The notes beneath the pieces were generated by a model. The model had not been told where the DNA came from. It searched no databases and saw only the letters and a list, made by a program, of their open reading frames with translations. A stretch of 64,000 nt of DNA, from positions 107,149-171,148 of the forward strand of contig NZ_AULO01000012.1 in assembly GCF_000422325.1 (NCBI RefSeq), written 5' to 3'. Source of the DNA: Marinospirillum minutulum DSM 6287 (GTDB lineage Bacteria > Pseudomonadota > Gammaproteobacteria > Pseudomonadales > Halomonadaceae). A program made the position numbers and the translations under genes. How positions within the stretch are numbered: the first letter of the stretch is position 1; every line of letters begins with the position of its first letter. This document shows positions 17,477 through 26,949 of this stretch, in pieces.

Positions 17477-19393
17477 ATGGTGGAGCAGTCAGATTCTTTT
17501 TTGGTTGAGCCGATAAAGCGTAAAACAAGTAGTTTGCTGAACCGGATCTTTGCACTATTTACACGGCTGTGCATTGTTTTTTTAATTATTTTGGCCTTGT
17601 TAACCTGTGTTGATGTAATTGCCAGAACTTTCTTTTTTTATTCTTTTTCTGGTACTTATGAATTATCAGAGTTGTTTATTTCGGTGGTAGTGGCCGGCTT
17701 AATTGCGTCTTCTTTTTTTGAATCTCATAATATAAAAATTGAGCTTTTTTCTAAATTCAGTATGTTTAGAAGTGGCATAAATAGTTTGCTTGAGATTTTA
17801 TTATCTCTGGGTGCACTTTCTATTATTAGCTGGTCATTTTTTTCTAAAGTTTTAGAAAGTTATGAATATGGTGATACTACTTCTGTATTAGGTTTAAAAA
17901 CCTACCCTATATGGATTATTGCTGCACTGGTGTCTGTAATTTTGTTGTTTCTGGTTGCCATATCTATGGTTCGGCTTATATGGCAACATTTGTGTGCTCT
18001 TCCAAATGAAAAGCTACTGGCTCCGATGCTGATGGTTGGAAGTATAGTGGTGATAACACTGATGTATTTTTTTCAGGCTGCAAATATTCAGACTTCCCCC
18101 GTTTTTCTTGTTGTGGGGGGCTTTATTGCAGCCTATGCACTGATTTTAATTCAGGTTCCTGTAGGTGTGGCTTTATTGGTTGTAGGTGGTTTTGCTATAG
18201 GTGGTTATCTTGGTTTAAATCAGGCTTTTGCAATAACTAGAAATGTGGTGGTTGGCACTGCAACAAATCTAGATCTTATTGCAATTCCGCTTTTTTTATT
18301 AATGGGTAACTTTGCAACTGTTTCTGGCATGTCTGGCCAGATATATCGGGCAGCATCTTCTGTGCTGGGCAGCAAAAAAGGTGGTTTAGCAATTGCTTCT
18401 ATTGTTGGTTGTGGTGGCTTTGGAGCCATTTGCGGTTCATCTATTGCTACTACTGCAACCTTTGGTAAAGTTGCTTTCTCTGAAATGGTTGAACGGCGTT
18501 ATTCTTCTGCGCTGGCTGCAGGAACTATTGCCGCTGGTGGTACCCTGGGAGCTTTGATTCCGCCTTCAGTCGTGCTTATTATTTACTCAATAATAGCTGA
18601 AGTATCCATTCAGGATTCTTTTCAGGCTGCACTCATTCCTGGGTTGCTGGCACTGGTGCTCTACTGTGTTGCTATTTTTGTTACTGTTCGTCTTAGGCCG
18701 GAACTGACTCCTGAACCACAGGTTTTTAACAAAAAAACAGCGTTAATTGATTTAATCAACGCCTGGCGCCCTGTTGTTCTATTTTCCCTAGTTATTGGTG
18801 GTTTATACGGAGGGGTGTTTACAACTCAGGAGGCGGGTTCAGTGGGAGCTGTGTTGTCATTAGTGTTTTTTATTTTTTCTCCTAGTTTCAGTGCTAAAAC
18901 TTTCTGGGAAAGCCTTCAGGATACAGCACGTAACTCTGCCGCAATTTATTTAATTTACATTGGGGCAAGTGTCTTTGCTGCTTTGATGAGTTTTGCTGGC
19001 GCAGCAGATCTTATTTTGGAATATGTAAATCCAGCAGAAACCTCTAACTTAATTATTTTAATTTCACTGGTTGTCATTTATTTAGTTATTGGTACGGTTT
19101 TTGATACTGTTGCTGCTGTGTTAGTAACGGCTCCTGTAGTTCTTCCTTTAATTTTAGGAATGGGATATGACCTTGTTTGGTGGGGAGTTGTAACACTTTC
19201 TTTAGTTGAGGTAGGGATGATTACGCCACCATTAGGAATTAACGTTTTTGTTATGAAATCTGTAGTGGGTGATCGTATTAAAATGACTGAAATATTTAAA
19301 GGTGTTACACCTTTTTTGGTTGCTGATGCACTACGTATCATTCTTTTAGTTAGTTTTCCTGCCATTGCTCTTTGGCTACCTAGTGTTATGTGA
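17477..19393 (+). CDS. TRAP transporter fused DctQM permease
   Basis: A single 638-residue membrane protein combining both TRAP membrane subunits. Residues 1 to ~175 are a DctQ domain with four hydrophobic segments. From ~185 onward is a DctM domain, with CGGFGAICGSSIATTATFG, GGTLGALIPPSVVLIIYS and the conserved VGMITPPLGINVFVMKS. The start ATG is preceded by GGAG. Fusions of this type are known in TRAP systems, and they contrast with the separate subunits of the first system in the same island. It works with the preceding DctP in sodium-coupled uptake. Confidence 0.93.
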   Translation: MVEQSDSFLVEPIKRKTSSLLNRIFALFTRLCIVFLIILALLTCVDVIARTFFFYSFSGTYELSELFISVVVAGLIASSFFESHNIKIELFSKFSMFRSGINSLLEILLSLGALSIISWSFFSKVLESYEYGDTTSVLGLKTYPIWIIAALVSVILLFLVAISMVRLIWQHLCALPNEKLLAPMLMVGSIVVITLMYFFQAANIQTSPVFLVVGGFIAAYALILIQVPVGVALLVVGGFAIGGYLGLNQAFAITRNVVVGTATNLDLIAIPLFLLMGNFATVSGMSGQIYRAASSVLGSKKGGLAIASIVGCGGFGAICGSSIATTATFGKVAFSEMVERRYSSALAAGTIAAGGTLGALIPPSVVLIIYSIIAEVSIQDSFQAALIPGLLALVLYCVAIFVTVRLRPELTPEPQVFNKKTALIDLINAWRPVVLFSLVIGGLYGGVFTTQEAGSVGAVLSLVFFIFSPSFSAKTFWESLQDTARNSAAIYLIYIGASVFAALMSFAGAADLILEYVNPAETSNLIILISLVVIYLVIGTVFDTVAAVLVTAPVVLPLILGMGYDLVWWGVVTLSLVEVGMITPPLGINVFVMKSVVGDRIKMTEIFKGVTPFLVADALRIILLVSFPAIALWLPSVM

Positions 19394-19402
19394 GGAAGTT
19401 TA

Positions 19403-20161
19403 ATGAATAATCAAGTTGTTATTATTTCTGGTGCTTCTGGTGGTATTGGTCGTGCAGTTGCTAAGCTTTTAGCACGAAAAGGTAATTATCAGCTTATTCT
19501 GTGTGATATAGATGACGAGGGTTTAAAAGAAGTTATTAATGATTTACCTGGCGGAGAAAATCAAAGTTTTATTGTTGATGTAGGCGATAAGAAATCTATT
19601 AAAAAATTATTCAACGAGCTGTCAGACCAGAATTTAAAAGCTACATTTTTAATTAATACCTTTGGTATTTCTCCTGTAGATTCAAAAGGTGACAGGATTG
19701 GTTTGGATAAAACTTCTATTGATCTGTGGGATAGGGTATTTCAGATTAATAGTACGGGTGTTTTTTTAATGTGTCAGGCATTTTTAAATCAGAAAGGTGT
19801 TCTGACTGAAAAAGATAATCCTCGTATAGTAAATGTTTCTTCTGCTGCTGCTCAACTGGGCGGGTATAGATCTTGTCCGGCTTATATTGCAAGTAAGGCA
19901 GCAGTAATTGCTTTAACTAAGTCAATTGCGCGTGATTATGCCGAGTATGGTGTACTGGCTAATTGTGTATGTCCTGGTCTTATTGATACCAAAATGTTTC
20001 AGCAAGGAAACCCAGCTGATAATGTAGCATCTAAAGTGCCTCTTGGTAGGCTAGGAGAAGCAGAAGATGTGGCAGGAGCTATTGCATTCCTGCTTTCACC
20101 TGATTCACTGTACATCACAGGTGCCTCGCTTGATGTGAATGGTGGTTATCGGATGGCTTAA
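19403..20161 (+). CDS. Short-chain dehydrogenase/reductase
   Basis: A cytosolic NAD(P)-dependent oxidoreductase of 252 residues. The classical SDR elements are present: cofactor loop SGASGGIGRAVA (residues 9-20), an NTFG-like strand, the Ser in VNVSSAAA, and YIASK with the catalytic Tyr/Lys near 160. The acidic residue after the second strand (CDIDDEG) suggests NAD preference. It starts 9 bp after the TRAP permease, so it is in the same operon. It may oxidise a side-chain alcohol or a dihydrodiol to prepare the MhpB substrate. That role is inferred, since SDRs are too diverse to assign by sequence. Confidence 0.85.
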   Translation: MNNQVVIISGASGGIGRAVAKLLARKGNYQLILCDIDDEGLKEVINDLPGGENQSFIVDVGDKKSIKKLFNELSDQNLKATFLINTFGISPVDSKGDRIGLDKTSIDLWDRVFQINSTGVFLMCQAFLNQKGVLTEKDNPRIVNVSSAAAQLGGYRSCPAYIASKAAVIALTKSIARDYAEYGVLANCVCPGLIDTKMFQQGNPADNVASKVPLGRLGEAEDVAGAIAFLLSPDSLYITGASLDVNGGYRMA

Positions 20162-20303
20162 TTGAAAAATTACATTAATTTATTAATTAGTATGTAATAG
20201 GTTAGAGTATTTTGTTTATAACCTAAGCATTTTAAGGTAGTCAGCCTGTTGGTTTAAGGGTTGGCTGCGTTTAACTTGTTGTGAAGAATGTTTAGTTTGT
20301 GAG

Positions 20304-21083
20304 GTGTTTGTGTATAAAATGAATAGAGGGGTGGAGAGGGGACTGCAGATTCTGGAAGCGATTAACAAAATTGGTCGTCCAGCAACCTGTCATCAACTTT
20401 CTGAGATGACTGGAATCCACCGGACTACTGTTCGGCGCTATTTAGAAACACTAGTGAAACTTAACTATGTTCAGCGCTCTGCTGATGATGCTTTTTTTTA
20501 TCTATCACCTAAAGTACGCAACTTAAGTGATGGCTATCGTCATGAAAGTGTTCACTCTGCCAGAACATTGCAGCTTCTTAATGAGTTAACAGAACATATA
20601 ATGTGGCCTGCTGATTTGTCTACTTTTAAGCTTGATTCAATGATGGTTATAGAATCTACTCATCGGTCCAGCAGGTTATCTCTTACTTCATCTATGATAG
20701 GTAAGTGCTTACCTATGCTTATTACTGCCAGTGGTAAAGCTTATCTTGCTAATTGTTCTGAAGAGAAACGTGAATATATTATTGACATATTGAAATCTGG
20801 AATGTCTTTAGATTCTCATTTAGCTCACGATAAAGACTATGTTAACCGTACACTCAGTGAAACTATTAGAAAAGGGTACGGGCAAAACTCAGGTGAGTGG
20901 GATAGTTATTCAAATATTGCTTCTATTGCAGTTCCTGTTTATGTAAAAGATAATATATTTGGTAGTCTTAATATAATATTTCATCGCTCTTATATGACAC
21001 CGGATGAGGCAGCAGATAAATTTTATTCCTATTTAAAAAAGCAATCTGAGCGTATTGGTGAAACACTTCAAATATTGTTTTGA
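20304..21083 (+). CDS. mhpR: IclR-family transcriptional activator, MhpR-like
   Basis: A 259-residue regulator with an N-terminal winged helix (residues ~10-65, including HRTTVRRYLETLVKLNYVQ) and a C-terminal IclR effector domain. Motifs shared with E. coli MhpR are IMWPADLSTF, SSRLSL, ITASGKAYL, GYGQN and ASIAVPV. MhpR activates 3-(3-hydroxyphenyl)propionate genes when inducer is bound. The frame opens at a GTG (20304), but the ATG at 20319 with GAGGTG upstream is an equally good start. The gene lies convergent to mhpC and downstream of the TRAP-SDR operon. Matching operators sit before both flanking operons. Confidence 0.85.
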   Translation: MFVYKMNRGVERGLQILEAINKIGRPATCHQLSEMTGIHRTTVRRYLETLVKLNYVQRSADDAFFYLSPKVRNLSDGYRHESVHSARTLQLLNELTEHIMWPADLSTFKLDSMMVIESTHRSSRLSLTSSMIGKCLPMLITASGKAYLANCSEEKREYIIDILKSGMSLDSHLAHDKDYVNRTLSETIRKGYGQNSGEWDSYSNIASIAVPVYVKDNIFGSLNIIFHRSYMTPDEAADKFYSYLKKQSERIGETLQILF

Positions 21084-21115
21084 TTTTTTATTTAATTTAA
21101 ATATTGTTTTTTTGA

Positions 21116-21150
21116 TTGCAGTTCAAGTCATATTTTAACCTAAACTGCAA
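21116..21150. terminator. Possible bidirectional terminator between mhpR and mhpC
   Basis: An 8-bp inverted repeat (21116-21123 with 21143-21150) lies in the 75-bp gap between the convergent genes. It has T-rich sequence on the right for the plus strand and A-rich sequence on the left for the minus strand. The 19-nt loop makes it weak. Confidence 0.4.
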
Positions 21151-21158
21151 ATTATTTT

Positions 21159-22013
21159 TTAATTAGCTAAAAAATCTAATACTAGTTTATTAAAGCGGTC
21201 TGCATGTTCCCACTGAGCCCAATGACCACAGCGACTGAATATATGCAGTTCTGCCTGGTGCAAATTCCATAACAGGCGTAGACCAATATCCATAGGCACA
21301 AAGCGATCATCGCGCCCCCAGACTATAAGCACAGGTACCTGTATTTCATTTAAGCGATGTCCGAAATCAGGGAATTGTTTGGGATTGGCTTCTATACTTT
21401 TAATAAAATTCTCTAAGTGATCACGTCGGGAAAGCATATTGTCCAAACGTGTTTTAAATAATGCTTCTGTTAAATGGCTTGTGTCATATACAAACACATT
21501 CATCATGTTTTTAAGGTTTTCAATGCTTGGTTCCCGGTATAGTTTTTGTAATAACTTAATACCTTCGGCAGGCATTGGTGTTGATTGGCTGGGGCCACCT
21601 GTGCCACCACCCATTAGAATTAACTTGCGAATACGTTTAGGGTTTTCAAGTGCAAAAGCTGTTACACTATGTCCACCCATAGAATTACCCATAAGGTGCA
21701 CCTTGTCTAAACCAAGTGCATCTAACAGGCTTTTTAATACTTTGGCATTTAATACTGAACGAAAACCAGTGCAAACGACTGAGTCACTTTTACCCCAGCC
21801 TGGGCAATCCATTAATAAAACACGGTAGCCCGCATTTAATAATGGCTCAATATTACGGCTGAAGTTAGCCCAGCTAGTAGCGCCTGGCCCAGAACCATGC
21901 AGCATAACAACTGTTTCAGAACCTGCTCCTAAGTCATTGTAATGAATGCGAAAATTTTGGCCATCAGCTTCAACTTCAACAAATTTACTGCTTTTTTCTT
22001 CAGAAACTATCAT
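21159..22013 (-). CDS. mhpC: 2-hydroxy-6-oxonona-2,4-dienedioate hydrolase
   Basis: An alpha/beta hydrolase of 284 residues that cleaves the ring-fission product of 2,3-dihydroxyphenylpropionate into succinate and 2-hydroxypenta-2,4-dienoate. The oxyanion motif is [15 protein letters not shown] (37-51), the nucleophile is Ser111 in GNSMGG, the acid is in WGRDDRFVP, and the base is His in CGHWAQWEH. It is the last gene of the minus-strand operon mhpD-mhpB-mhpC, 41 bp after mhpB. It is distinct from the DmpD-type hydrolase at 5654-6493. Confidence 0.9.
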   Translation of the reverse strand: MIVSEEKSSKFVEVEADGQNFRIHYNDLGAGSETVVMLHGSGPGATSWANFSRNIEPLLNAGYRVLLMDCPGWGKSDSVVCTGFRSVLNAKVLKSLLDALGLDKVHLMGNSMGGHSVTAFALENPKRIRKLILMGGGTGGPSQSTPMPAEGIKLLQKLYREPSIENLKNMMNVFVYDTSHLTEALFKTRLDNMLSRRDHLENFIKSIEANPKQFPDFGHRLNEIQVPVLIVWGRDDRFVPMDIGLRLLWNLHQAELHIFSRCGHWAQWEHADRFNKLVLDFLAN

Positions 22014-22054
22014 CTGTTATCCTAACCTTTTCTAAAATATATAAAGTTTGAAGT

Positions 22055-22993
22055 TTATTTTTGAGTGGCACTAATAATGCCATATCCAGCAATCCATTCA
22101 TTGATTGGTCGGTAGTAATCTTTTTTGGCAATATAATCTCCTGTTGCCTGTAATGCAGAGAAAGCAGCAACCCATGTTCTTATTTCATGTGTTGAGCGGC
22201 CTGCAGTTTTGGATATTTCATCGACATCAAAAGCGTCAATGCTCTGTAAGTCGCCTTTAACCAGTATTTCTATAAACTGCTCATCCCACTTGATATTTAA
22301 TGGGGTTAAAGAGCATTCACTGGTACCATAAATTTTTCCGGCTTCAATCGTACGTGCTTCACGAGCTTTTCTTTCTTCTGGTGTTGGATTACGGCCAGCA
22401 ATTAAAAATTCAGCTATATCTTCTGGAGCACCATTTAATAAGGGAACAGGTGGTTCATGTGATAAACCGCCAGAACCTAAAATAAGTACACGTTTATTTA
22501 AACTGGAGATAAAGTTACCAACGGCTTCACCTAGTTTACGAATACGACGATAAGAACAGAAGGGTGGTGCTGCTGAATTAATAATAATAGGTATTACAGG
22601 GTAACGTGTCAGGCTTCCTGTCATTTCTTCTAAGGTTTGAGTGCAGCCATGATCTACCTGTAACCGATGTGATAAAGTCATATCTATATTACTATCTAAA
22701 AGATGGCGATGTAATGCTGCGGCAATATCTTTAGGAATAGATAATTTGCCTTGAAGGGTTCCATAATCAGCAACTGATTCTGCATCAGTTGCTAATACAA
22801 AAGGTGGCATCAGATCATAAAATAAACCATTATAATGATCGGGTGAAAAAATAATAATTAACTCAGGGTTAAAGGCATCAATTTCTGCCTTGGCTTTAAT
22901 AAGCTGGTCTTCAACCTCTGCAACAATTTCGGGTGCTGGATCATTGTATCCACGTAGAGGTGTGTGCGACAAACACTTTAGTTTTATTGTCAT
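22055..22993 (-). CDS. mhpB: 2,3-dihydroxyphenylpropionate/2,3-dihydroxycinnamate 1,2-dioxygenase
   Basis: A class III (LigB-type) extradiol dioxygenase of 312 residues, collinear with E. coli MhpB from the start (CLSHTPLRGYNDPAPE vs the family's CLSHSPL) to the end (YYRPINEWIAGYG). The active-site His residues are retained in LQVDHGCTQTLEE and GGLSHEPPVP, with FSPDHYNGLFYD near residue 50. It opens the catechol ring of 2,3-dihydroxyphenylpropionate. It lies between mhpD (51 bp before) and mhpC. The usual flavin hydroxylase MhpA that makes its substrate is not in the window. Confidence 0.95.
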   Translation of the reverse strand: MTIKLKCLSHTPLRGYNDPAPEIVAEVEDQLIKAKAEIDAFNPELIIIFSPDHYNGLFYDLMPPFVLATDAESVADYGTLQGKLSIPKDIAAALHRHLLDSNIDMTLSHRLQVDHGCTQTLEEMTGSLTRYPVIPIIINSAAPPFCSYRRIRKLGEAVGNFISSLNKRVLILGSGGLSHEPPVPLLNGAPEDIAEFLIAGRNPTPEERKAREARTIEAGKIYGTSECSLTPLNIKWDEQFIEILVKGDLQSIDAFDVDEISKTAGRSTHEIRTWVAAFSALQATGDYIAKKDYYRPINEWIAGYGIISATQK

Positions 22994-23043
22994 AGATCTG
23001 CCTTAAATTTTATTTATAAGAAATTAACAATGAAGTATATAAA

Positions 23044-23835
23044 CTACTGACTAAAACAGGTGGTTACCTTACCTACTCCTTCAACCCAACCTTCAAACCG
23101 ATCACCTGGTTCAACTTTAACCATAGGGCCTAAAGCGCCCGTTAGAATAATATCTCCTGCTTTGATAGGTGTACCTAACTCACTTAATTTGCGTACTAGC
23201 CAGACCGCTGCATTTAAAGGGTGTCCTAAGCATTCGCTGCCTGAACCTTCTGAAACAACAGTCCCATTACGTGTCATTTGCATTTTTGCACTTTTTAGTT
23301 CAAGGTTTGTCAGATGACGTATTGGGCCACCTAGTACAAAACAACCACTTGAAGCATTATCAGCTACGGTATCTACAAATTTAATATCCCAATTACTAAT
23401 ACGGCTTCCAACAATCTCAAATGCAGGCAAAATAAATCTTACAGCGCTAATTAAGTCTATAAGACAACAGTCTTTAATATCTAAGTCTCTATCCATCACC
23501 AAGGCTATTTCCATTTCAATTCGTGGTTGTAACACTCTATTAAAAGGAATAGTTTCACCTTCTTCAAAAGCCATATCTGCAAATAGAGTTCCAAAATCTG
23601 GCTGATCTACACCTAACTGCTGCTGTACTTTAGAGTTAGTTAGGCCAACTTTACGGCCAACAACTCTTCTGCCAGCCAAAATGCCTGTTTCAACATTAAG
23701 TTGTTGAATTTTGTAAGCTGAAGTTACATCCAGTTCGTTAAGTTGGGATCTAATAGGAGCAATTGTCATACTGGTTTTTTCAGCTTCAAAAAGGTTTGCA
23801 GCAAGGATTTTTAACAGACTACTGTTTTCACTCAT
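23044..23835 (-). CDS. mhpD: 2-keto-4-pentenoate hydratase
   Basis: A 263-residue FAH-fold hydratase, first gene of the minus-strand mhp operon. It shows [23 protein letters not shown], the metal-site-type [12 protein letters not shown], and [20 protein letters not shown]. It makes 4-hydroxy-2-oxovalerate from the MhpC product. No mhpE/mhpF follow it, so aldol cleavage and acetaldehyde oxidation must come from elsewhere, most simply the dmpG/dmpF pair at 11805-13757. An MhpR-type operator lies about 100 bp upstream. Confidence 0.9.
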   Translation of the reverse strand: MSENSSLLKILAANLFEAEKTSMTIAPIRSQLNELDVTSAYKIQQLNVETGILAGRRVVGRKVGLTNSKVQQQLGVDQPDFGTLFADMAFEEGETIPFNRVLQPRIEMEIALVMDRDLDIKDCCLIDLISAVRFILPAFEIVGSRISNWDIKFVDTVADNASSGCFVLGGPIRHLTNLELKSAKMQMTRNGTVVSEGSGSECLGHPLNAAVWLVRKLSELGTPIKAGDIILTGALGPMVKVEPGDRFEGWVEGVGKVTTCFSQ

Positions 23836-23936
23836 TAATACACCTACTTCATAAAAGTTTTTACTATTCTAATTAAGAAAAATTACAGGTATATGATATT
23901 AGTTTTATCATAATTAAACAAAGAAAACATAAAAAT

Positions 23937-23953
23937 GGTGCACTTGGTGCACT
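23937..23953 (-). promoter_or_regulatory. Predicted MhpR operator upstream of mhpD
   Basis: The site GGTGCACTTGGTGCACT holds two GTGCAC palindromes three bases apart and matches the remembered E. coli MhpR operator at 15 of 17 positions. It is about 110 bp upstream of the mhpD start codon. It shares its core with the site at 16310-16326. Confidence 0.75.
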
Positions 23954-24119
23954 TTGGTTGATTTTAAATATGCTTGATTTAAAATTTGCGTTTGAGAGTT
24001 GAGTCTAGGTAATGTAATGTAGCTATTATTAAAAAACACTTATTTTTAGATAAAAGTAACTCTAGAAGCGTAATAGCAACACCCCCACCTATTTAGTCTA
24101 GCGACAACTATCCTAGTCG

Positions 24120-24312
24120 GTTTTTGTTGCTTAAATTTTGATTGTCCAAGGTAGGAGGTGGTCGAGCTTATCGCTTTTTTTGCAGAGCGGTAGTTACTCA
24201 AACAAGGCTGTAAGTAAGCACTAGGTTTGATGCCATTGGCTTTGGCTGTTTCAACTAAGCTGTAGAGTAATGTATGGCACGAGCCACACTTCTGGTTTTG
24301 GAGAATAGGCAC
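24120..24312 (-). pseudogene. IS66-family transposase C-terminal remnant
   Basis: The reverse strand encodes LLYSLVETAKANGIKPSAYL, the conserved C-terminal segment of IS66 TnpC (SLIETAKANGLEPYDYL). After a frameshift it continues as LDHLLPWTIKI with a stop, like the TnpC C-terminus. Nothing upstream matches the rest of the transposase. It is a fossil next to the mhp operon. Confidence 0.75.
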
Positions 24313-24682
24313 AGTCTAGCTGGAGGTAAATGATGAATTAAAAGTGTAAATATAAATTCTAATTTAAATAAGAGGTTTTGACCTTTGGTGACAGAATAAG
24401 TTAGGGTATTGATGAAGTAAGTAAAATGGTGGCGGTTAATCCAAGTCAAATTTACAACTAGAAATAGAGGTTGTACGTCAACAAGTTGACGCGTATTGCT
24501 TGGCTTTAATTGGTACAGCAAGTTGTAGTGCAGTGCATACTTCAGTATAAATAATGTCCTAAAGTTTTTTCTTAGTAAGAAGGTAGGTTTTTGTACTAAA
24601 AAGGTGTTGCTTTGCAATGTACCTGTAATAGAATGTTGCCACAGTATGACATGAGCCTAATTTAAAATTAAGGAAGATTCCT
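24313..24682. other. Gap with no recognised gene
   Basis: No convincing coding sequence. Open frames here have poor composition. It should hold the promoter of the following chemoreceptor gene, which has AAGGAAG before its ATG, but I cannot point to clear boxes. Confidence 0.4.
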
Positions 24683-26317
24683 ATGCAGATGTTATCCAAT
24701 TTCCGTGTTTCCTACCGCTTAAGCCTTTTGGTACTCTTGGCGATAATTTCGATCTTTTTAGTTGCTTGTCTGTCTCTTTTTAACCTGTATAACACGACCT
24801 TGACTGAGCGTAGAACACAGTTGGTACACTTGGTTGATAGTGGGTACGGCCTACTTAGTGCATTAAATAGTCAGGTTACTCTTGGTAAGCTCTCGTTAAC
24901 TCAAGCGCAAGAGCAAGCACGTGCGCTTATGCATCAGATGAATTTTGGTGATGATGAGTACTATTATGTCCTCAATCCTCAAGGGGTTTTATTGCTTCAT
25001 GGTGGCAACCCAAATATTGTTGGAAAAGATTTATCTACTACTTTGCTTTCTGATGGACGTGCTATTTTTAAAGAGATGGGAGGTGTAGTAAATAAAGGTG
25101 ATGGAGCAAGTGAGTTTTTCAGATATGATTTTGCTAGGCCTGGCGGTAGTGAGCTTTATCCAAAAGAAAGTTATATGAAAGGTTTTGCACCCTGGGGTTG
25201 GACTTTAGGTGCTGGTGTCTATTTAGACGATCTTCAATCAGATTTCATGAATAATGTAAAGACAATGGGCATATTCATGATTGGCTCTATTGTTTTATTG
25301 CTTACTCTTGTAATTCCTATCGCTAGATCAATCATTGTACCTATTCGTAAATTAGAAGAGCTCATGGTAGTCGTTTCTACAGGTGATTTAACTGTACGAA
25401 CTAACATCAAAACAAAAGATGAGCTAGGTGTGCTTAGCCAGCGTATTGACTCAATGATATTAAAATTTTCTGACCTTATAAATCATATTGCCAGCTCCAC
25501 TGCACAACTAGGTAGCGCCTCATCAGAGCTGTCATCGAGTGCATATCAAGCTAATTCAGCACTCAAAGCCCAGGGTGATGAAACGGACTTATTGTCAGCA
25601 GCAATGCATGAAATGGCAGCAACAGTTCAAGAGGTGGCACGTTCTGCTAGTGAAACATCTGATGCAATAGATCAAGTTGACAAAGACGCAATTATTGGAA
25701 ATAAAGAAGTTGAAAATACGATAGTAAAAATACAAACATTGGCCTCTGAAATTGAATTAGCTGCATCGGTTATAAAAGAGCTTGAAAAAAATACTGAGGA
25801 TATCAGCCGTGTGCTTAGTGAAATACAGAGCATTTCTGAACAAACGAATTTGCTGGCACTAAATGCTGCAATAGAAGCTGCACGAGCAGGTGATTCTGGG
25901 CGTGGCTTTGCAGTTGTTGCTGATGAAGTTAGACAGTTAGCGCAAAGAACACAAAACTCAACAGAAGAAATAAGCACAATGAATGAATTGTTACGTAAAG
26001 CATCAAATGAGGCAGTAGTGGTCATGGAGCGATCACAAGTTTATGCGCTAGAAAGTGTTGAATCAGTAAATCTTGCGGGTACTGAATTACAAAAAATACT
26101 TCAGAGTATGCAATTGATTAGAGACATGGGGATTCAAGTTGCTACAGCAACTGAAGAGCAAGGGAATGTAACAGAAGAAATGAGTACAAGCTTAGTTTCA
26201 ATTACTGAAGCCTCGTTACAAACACGAGCTGGAGCTACTGCAGTTGCAGAAAGTAGTGAAGAGCTTTCTGAAATGGCGGCCAATTTACAGAATCAGATTA
26301 GTAATTTTAAAATTTAA
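24683..26317 (+). CDS. Methyl-accepting chemotaxis protein with periplasmic Cache-type sensor
   Basis: A transmembrane chemoreceptor of 544 residues. TM1 spans residues ~13-33. A periplasmic domain of about 160 residues follows with single-Cache features ([18 protein letters not shown], later [12 protein letters not shown]). TM2 is near 193-213. A HAMP domain (about 213-270) leads to the signalling helix hairpin, whose conserved tip is [20 protein letters not shown]. There is no C-terminal CheR/CheB pentapeptide. It probably senses a small organic acid. Lying next to aromatic-uptake genes, it may guide cells toward the imported compound (inference). No che genes are in the window. Confidence 0.93.
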   Translation: MQMLSNFRVSYRLSLLVLLAIISIFLVACLSLFNLYNTTLTERRTQLVHLVDSGYGLLSALNSQVTLGKLSLTQAQEQARALMHQMNFGDDEYYYVLNPQGVLLLHGGNPNIVGKDLSTTLLSDGRAIFKEMGGVVNKGDGASEFFRYDFARPGGSELYPKESYMKGFAPWGWTLGAGVYLDDLQSDFMNNVKTMGIFMIGSIVLLLTLVIPIARSIIVPIRKLEELMVVVSTGDLTVRTNIKTKDELGVLSQRIDSMILKFSDLINHIASSTAQLGSASSELSSSAYQANSALKAQGDETDLLSAAMHEMAATVQEVARSASETSDAIDQVDKDAIIGNKEVENTIVKIQTLASEIELAASVIKELEKNTEDISRVLSEIQSISEQTNLLALNAAIEAARAGDSGRGFAVVADEVRQLAQRTQNSTEEISTMNELLRKASNEAVVVMERSQVYALESVESVNLAGTELQKILQSMQLIRDMGIQVATATEEQGNVTEEMSTSLVSITEASLQTRAGATAVAESSEELSEMAANLQNQISNFKI

Positions 26318-26344
26318 ACTATGCAATATTAGTGATATAAATCC

Positions 26345-26677
26345 ATGTTTTCAATTAAGAGTTTTAAAATAAAAAAAAGAGGCTTACTTACAGTAAAAAG
26401 TAATAGTGGTGGTTTTAGTAATTTTTTTAATGATCAGTTTAATTATGCTTTAAGAGATTTGGAAATAAAGCTAAACAATCAAGGAAGCTCATTGAGTAGC
26501 ATTATCAGTATGACTATTTATTTAGATAGCGATAAAGAAACTGAAGATTTAAATCTGGCTTGGAATAATTTCTTAAGCACTAATAGACTAAAACTTGATA
26601 AAAAAATACTAATACAACCACGTGTAGGTAGAGAAAATAAACAAATAGAAATAATTGCAACAGCTCTGATACATTAG
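26345..26677 (+). CDS. RidA/YjgF-family protein
   Basis: A small protein of 110 residues with the RidA (UK114) layout: NDQFNYALRDLEIKLNNQGSS, then IISMTIYLDSD, and a C-terminal IEIIATALIH. RidA proteins hydrolyse reactive imines or deaminate aminomuconate-type compounds. The canonical Arg of the RidA active site could correspond to Arg in IQPRVGRENKQIEI, which differs from the usual RxxVEI pattern. It sits 27 bp after the chemoreceptor gene and may be co-transcribed. Function here is open. Confidence 0.65.
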   Translation: MFSIKSFKIKKRGLLTVKSNSGGFSNFFNDQFNYALRDLEIKLNNQGSSLSSIISMTIYLDSDKETEDLNLAWNNFLSTNRLKLDKKILIQPRVGRENKQIEIIATALIH

Positions 26678-26949
26678 TTTGTTTGGCTTAACAGTGCCGC
26701 TAGTAATGACTTTTGATTTATTTTTAGGGACACAAATTCACATTGCTATTGCATGATTCAAGCTTAACAATATACATATATTAGATTGAAAATAAGCTTT
26801 TCTAGGCTTTAAAAATAAAGTTTTATGGTTGTCCTAGAAAGTATTAAAAATAGGGTAGCATAAAGTTTAAGTTAATCAGATAATATAAAATATTATGTTA
26901 ATTAAAGTTTGCTAAAAATTATCTCGTTATATTTTAGGAAAGCTCAAGG

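Noticed and set aside
24255..24617. 120-codon reverse frame upstream of the chemoreceptor
   Set aside because: Composition is unlike a protein, it overlaps an IS66 fossil in another frame, and no family resemblance is seen.
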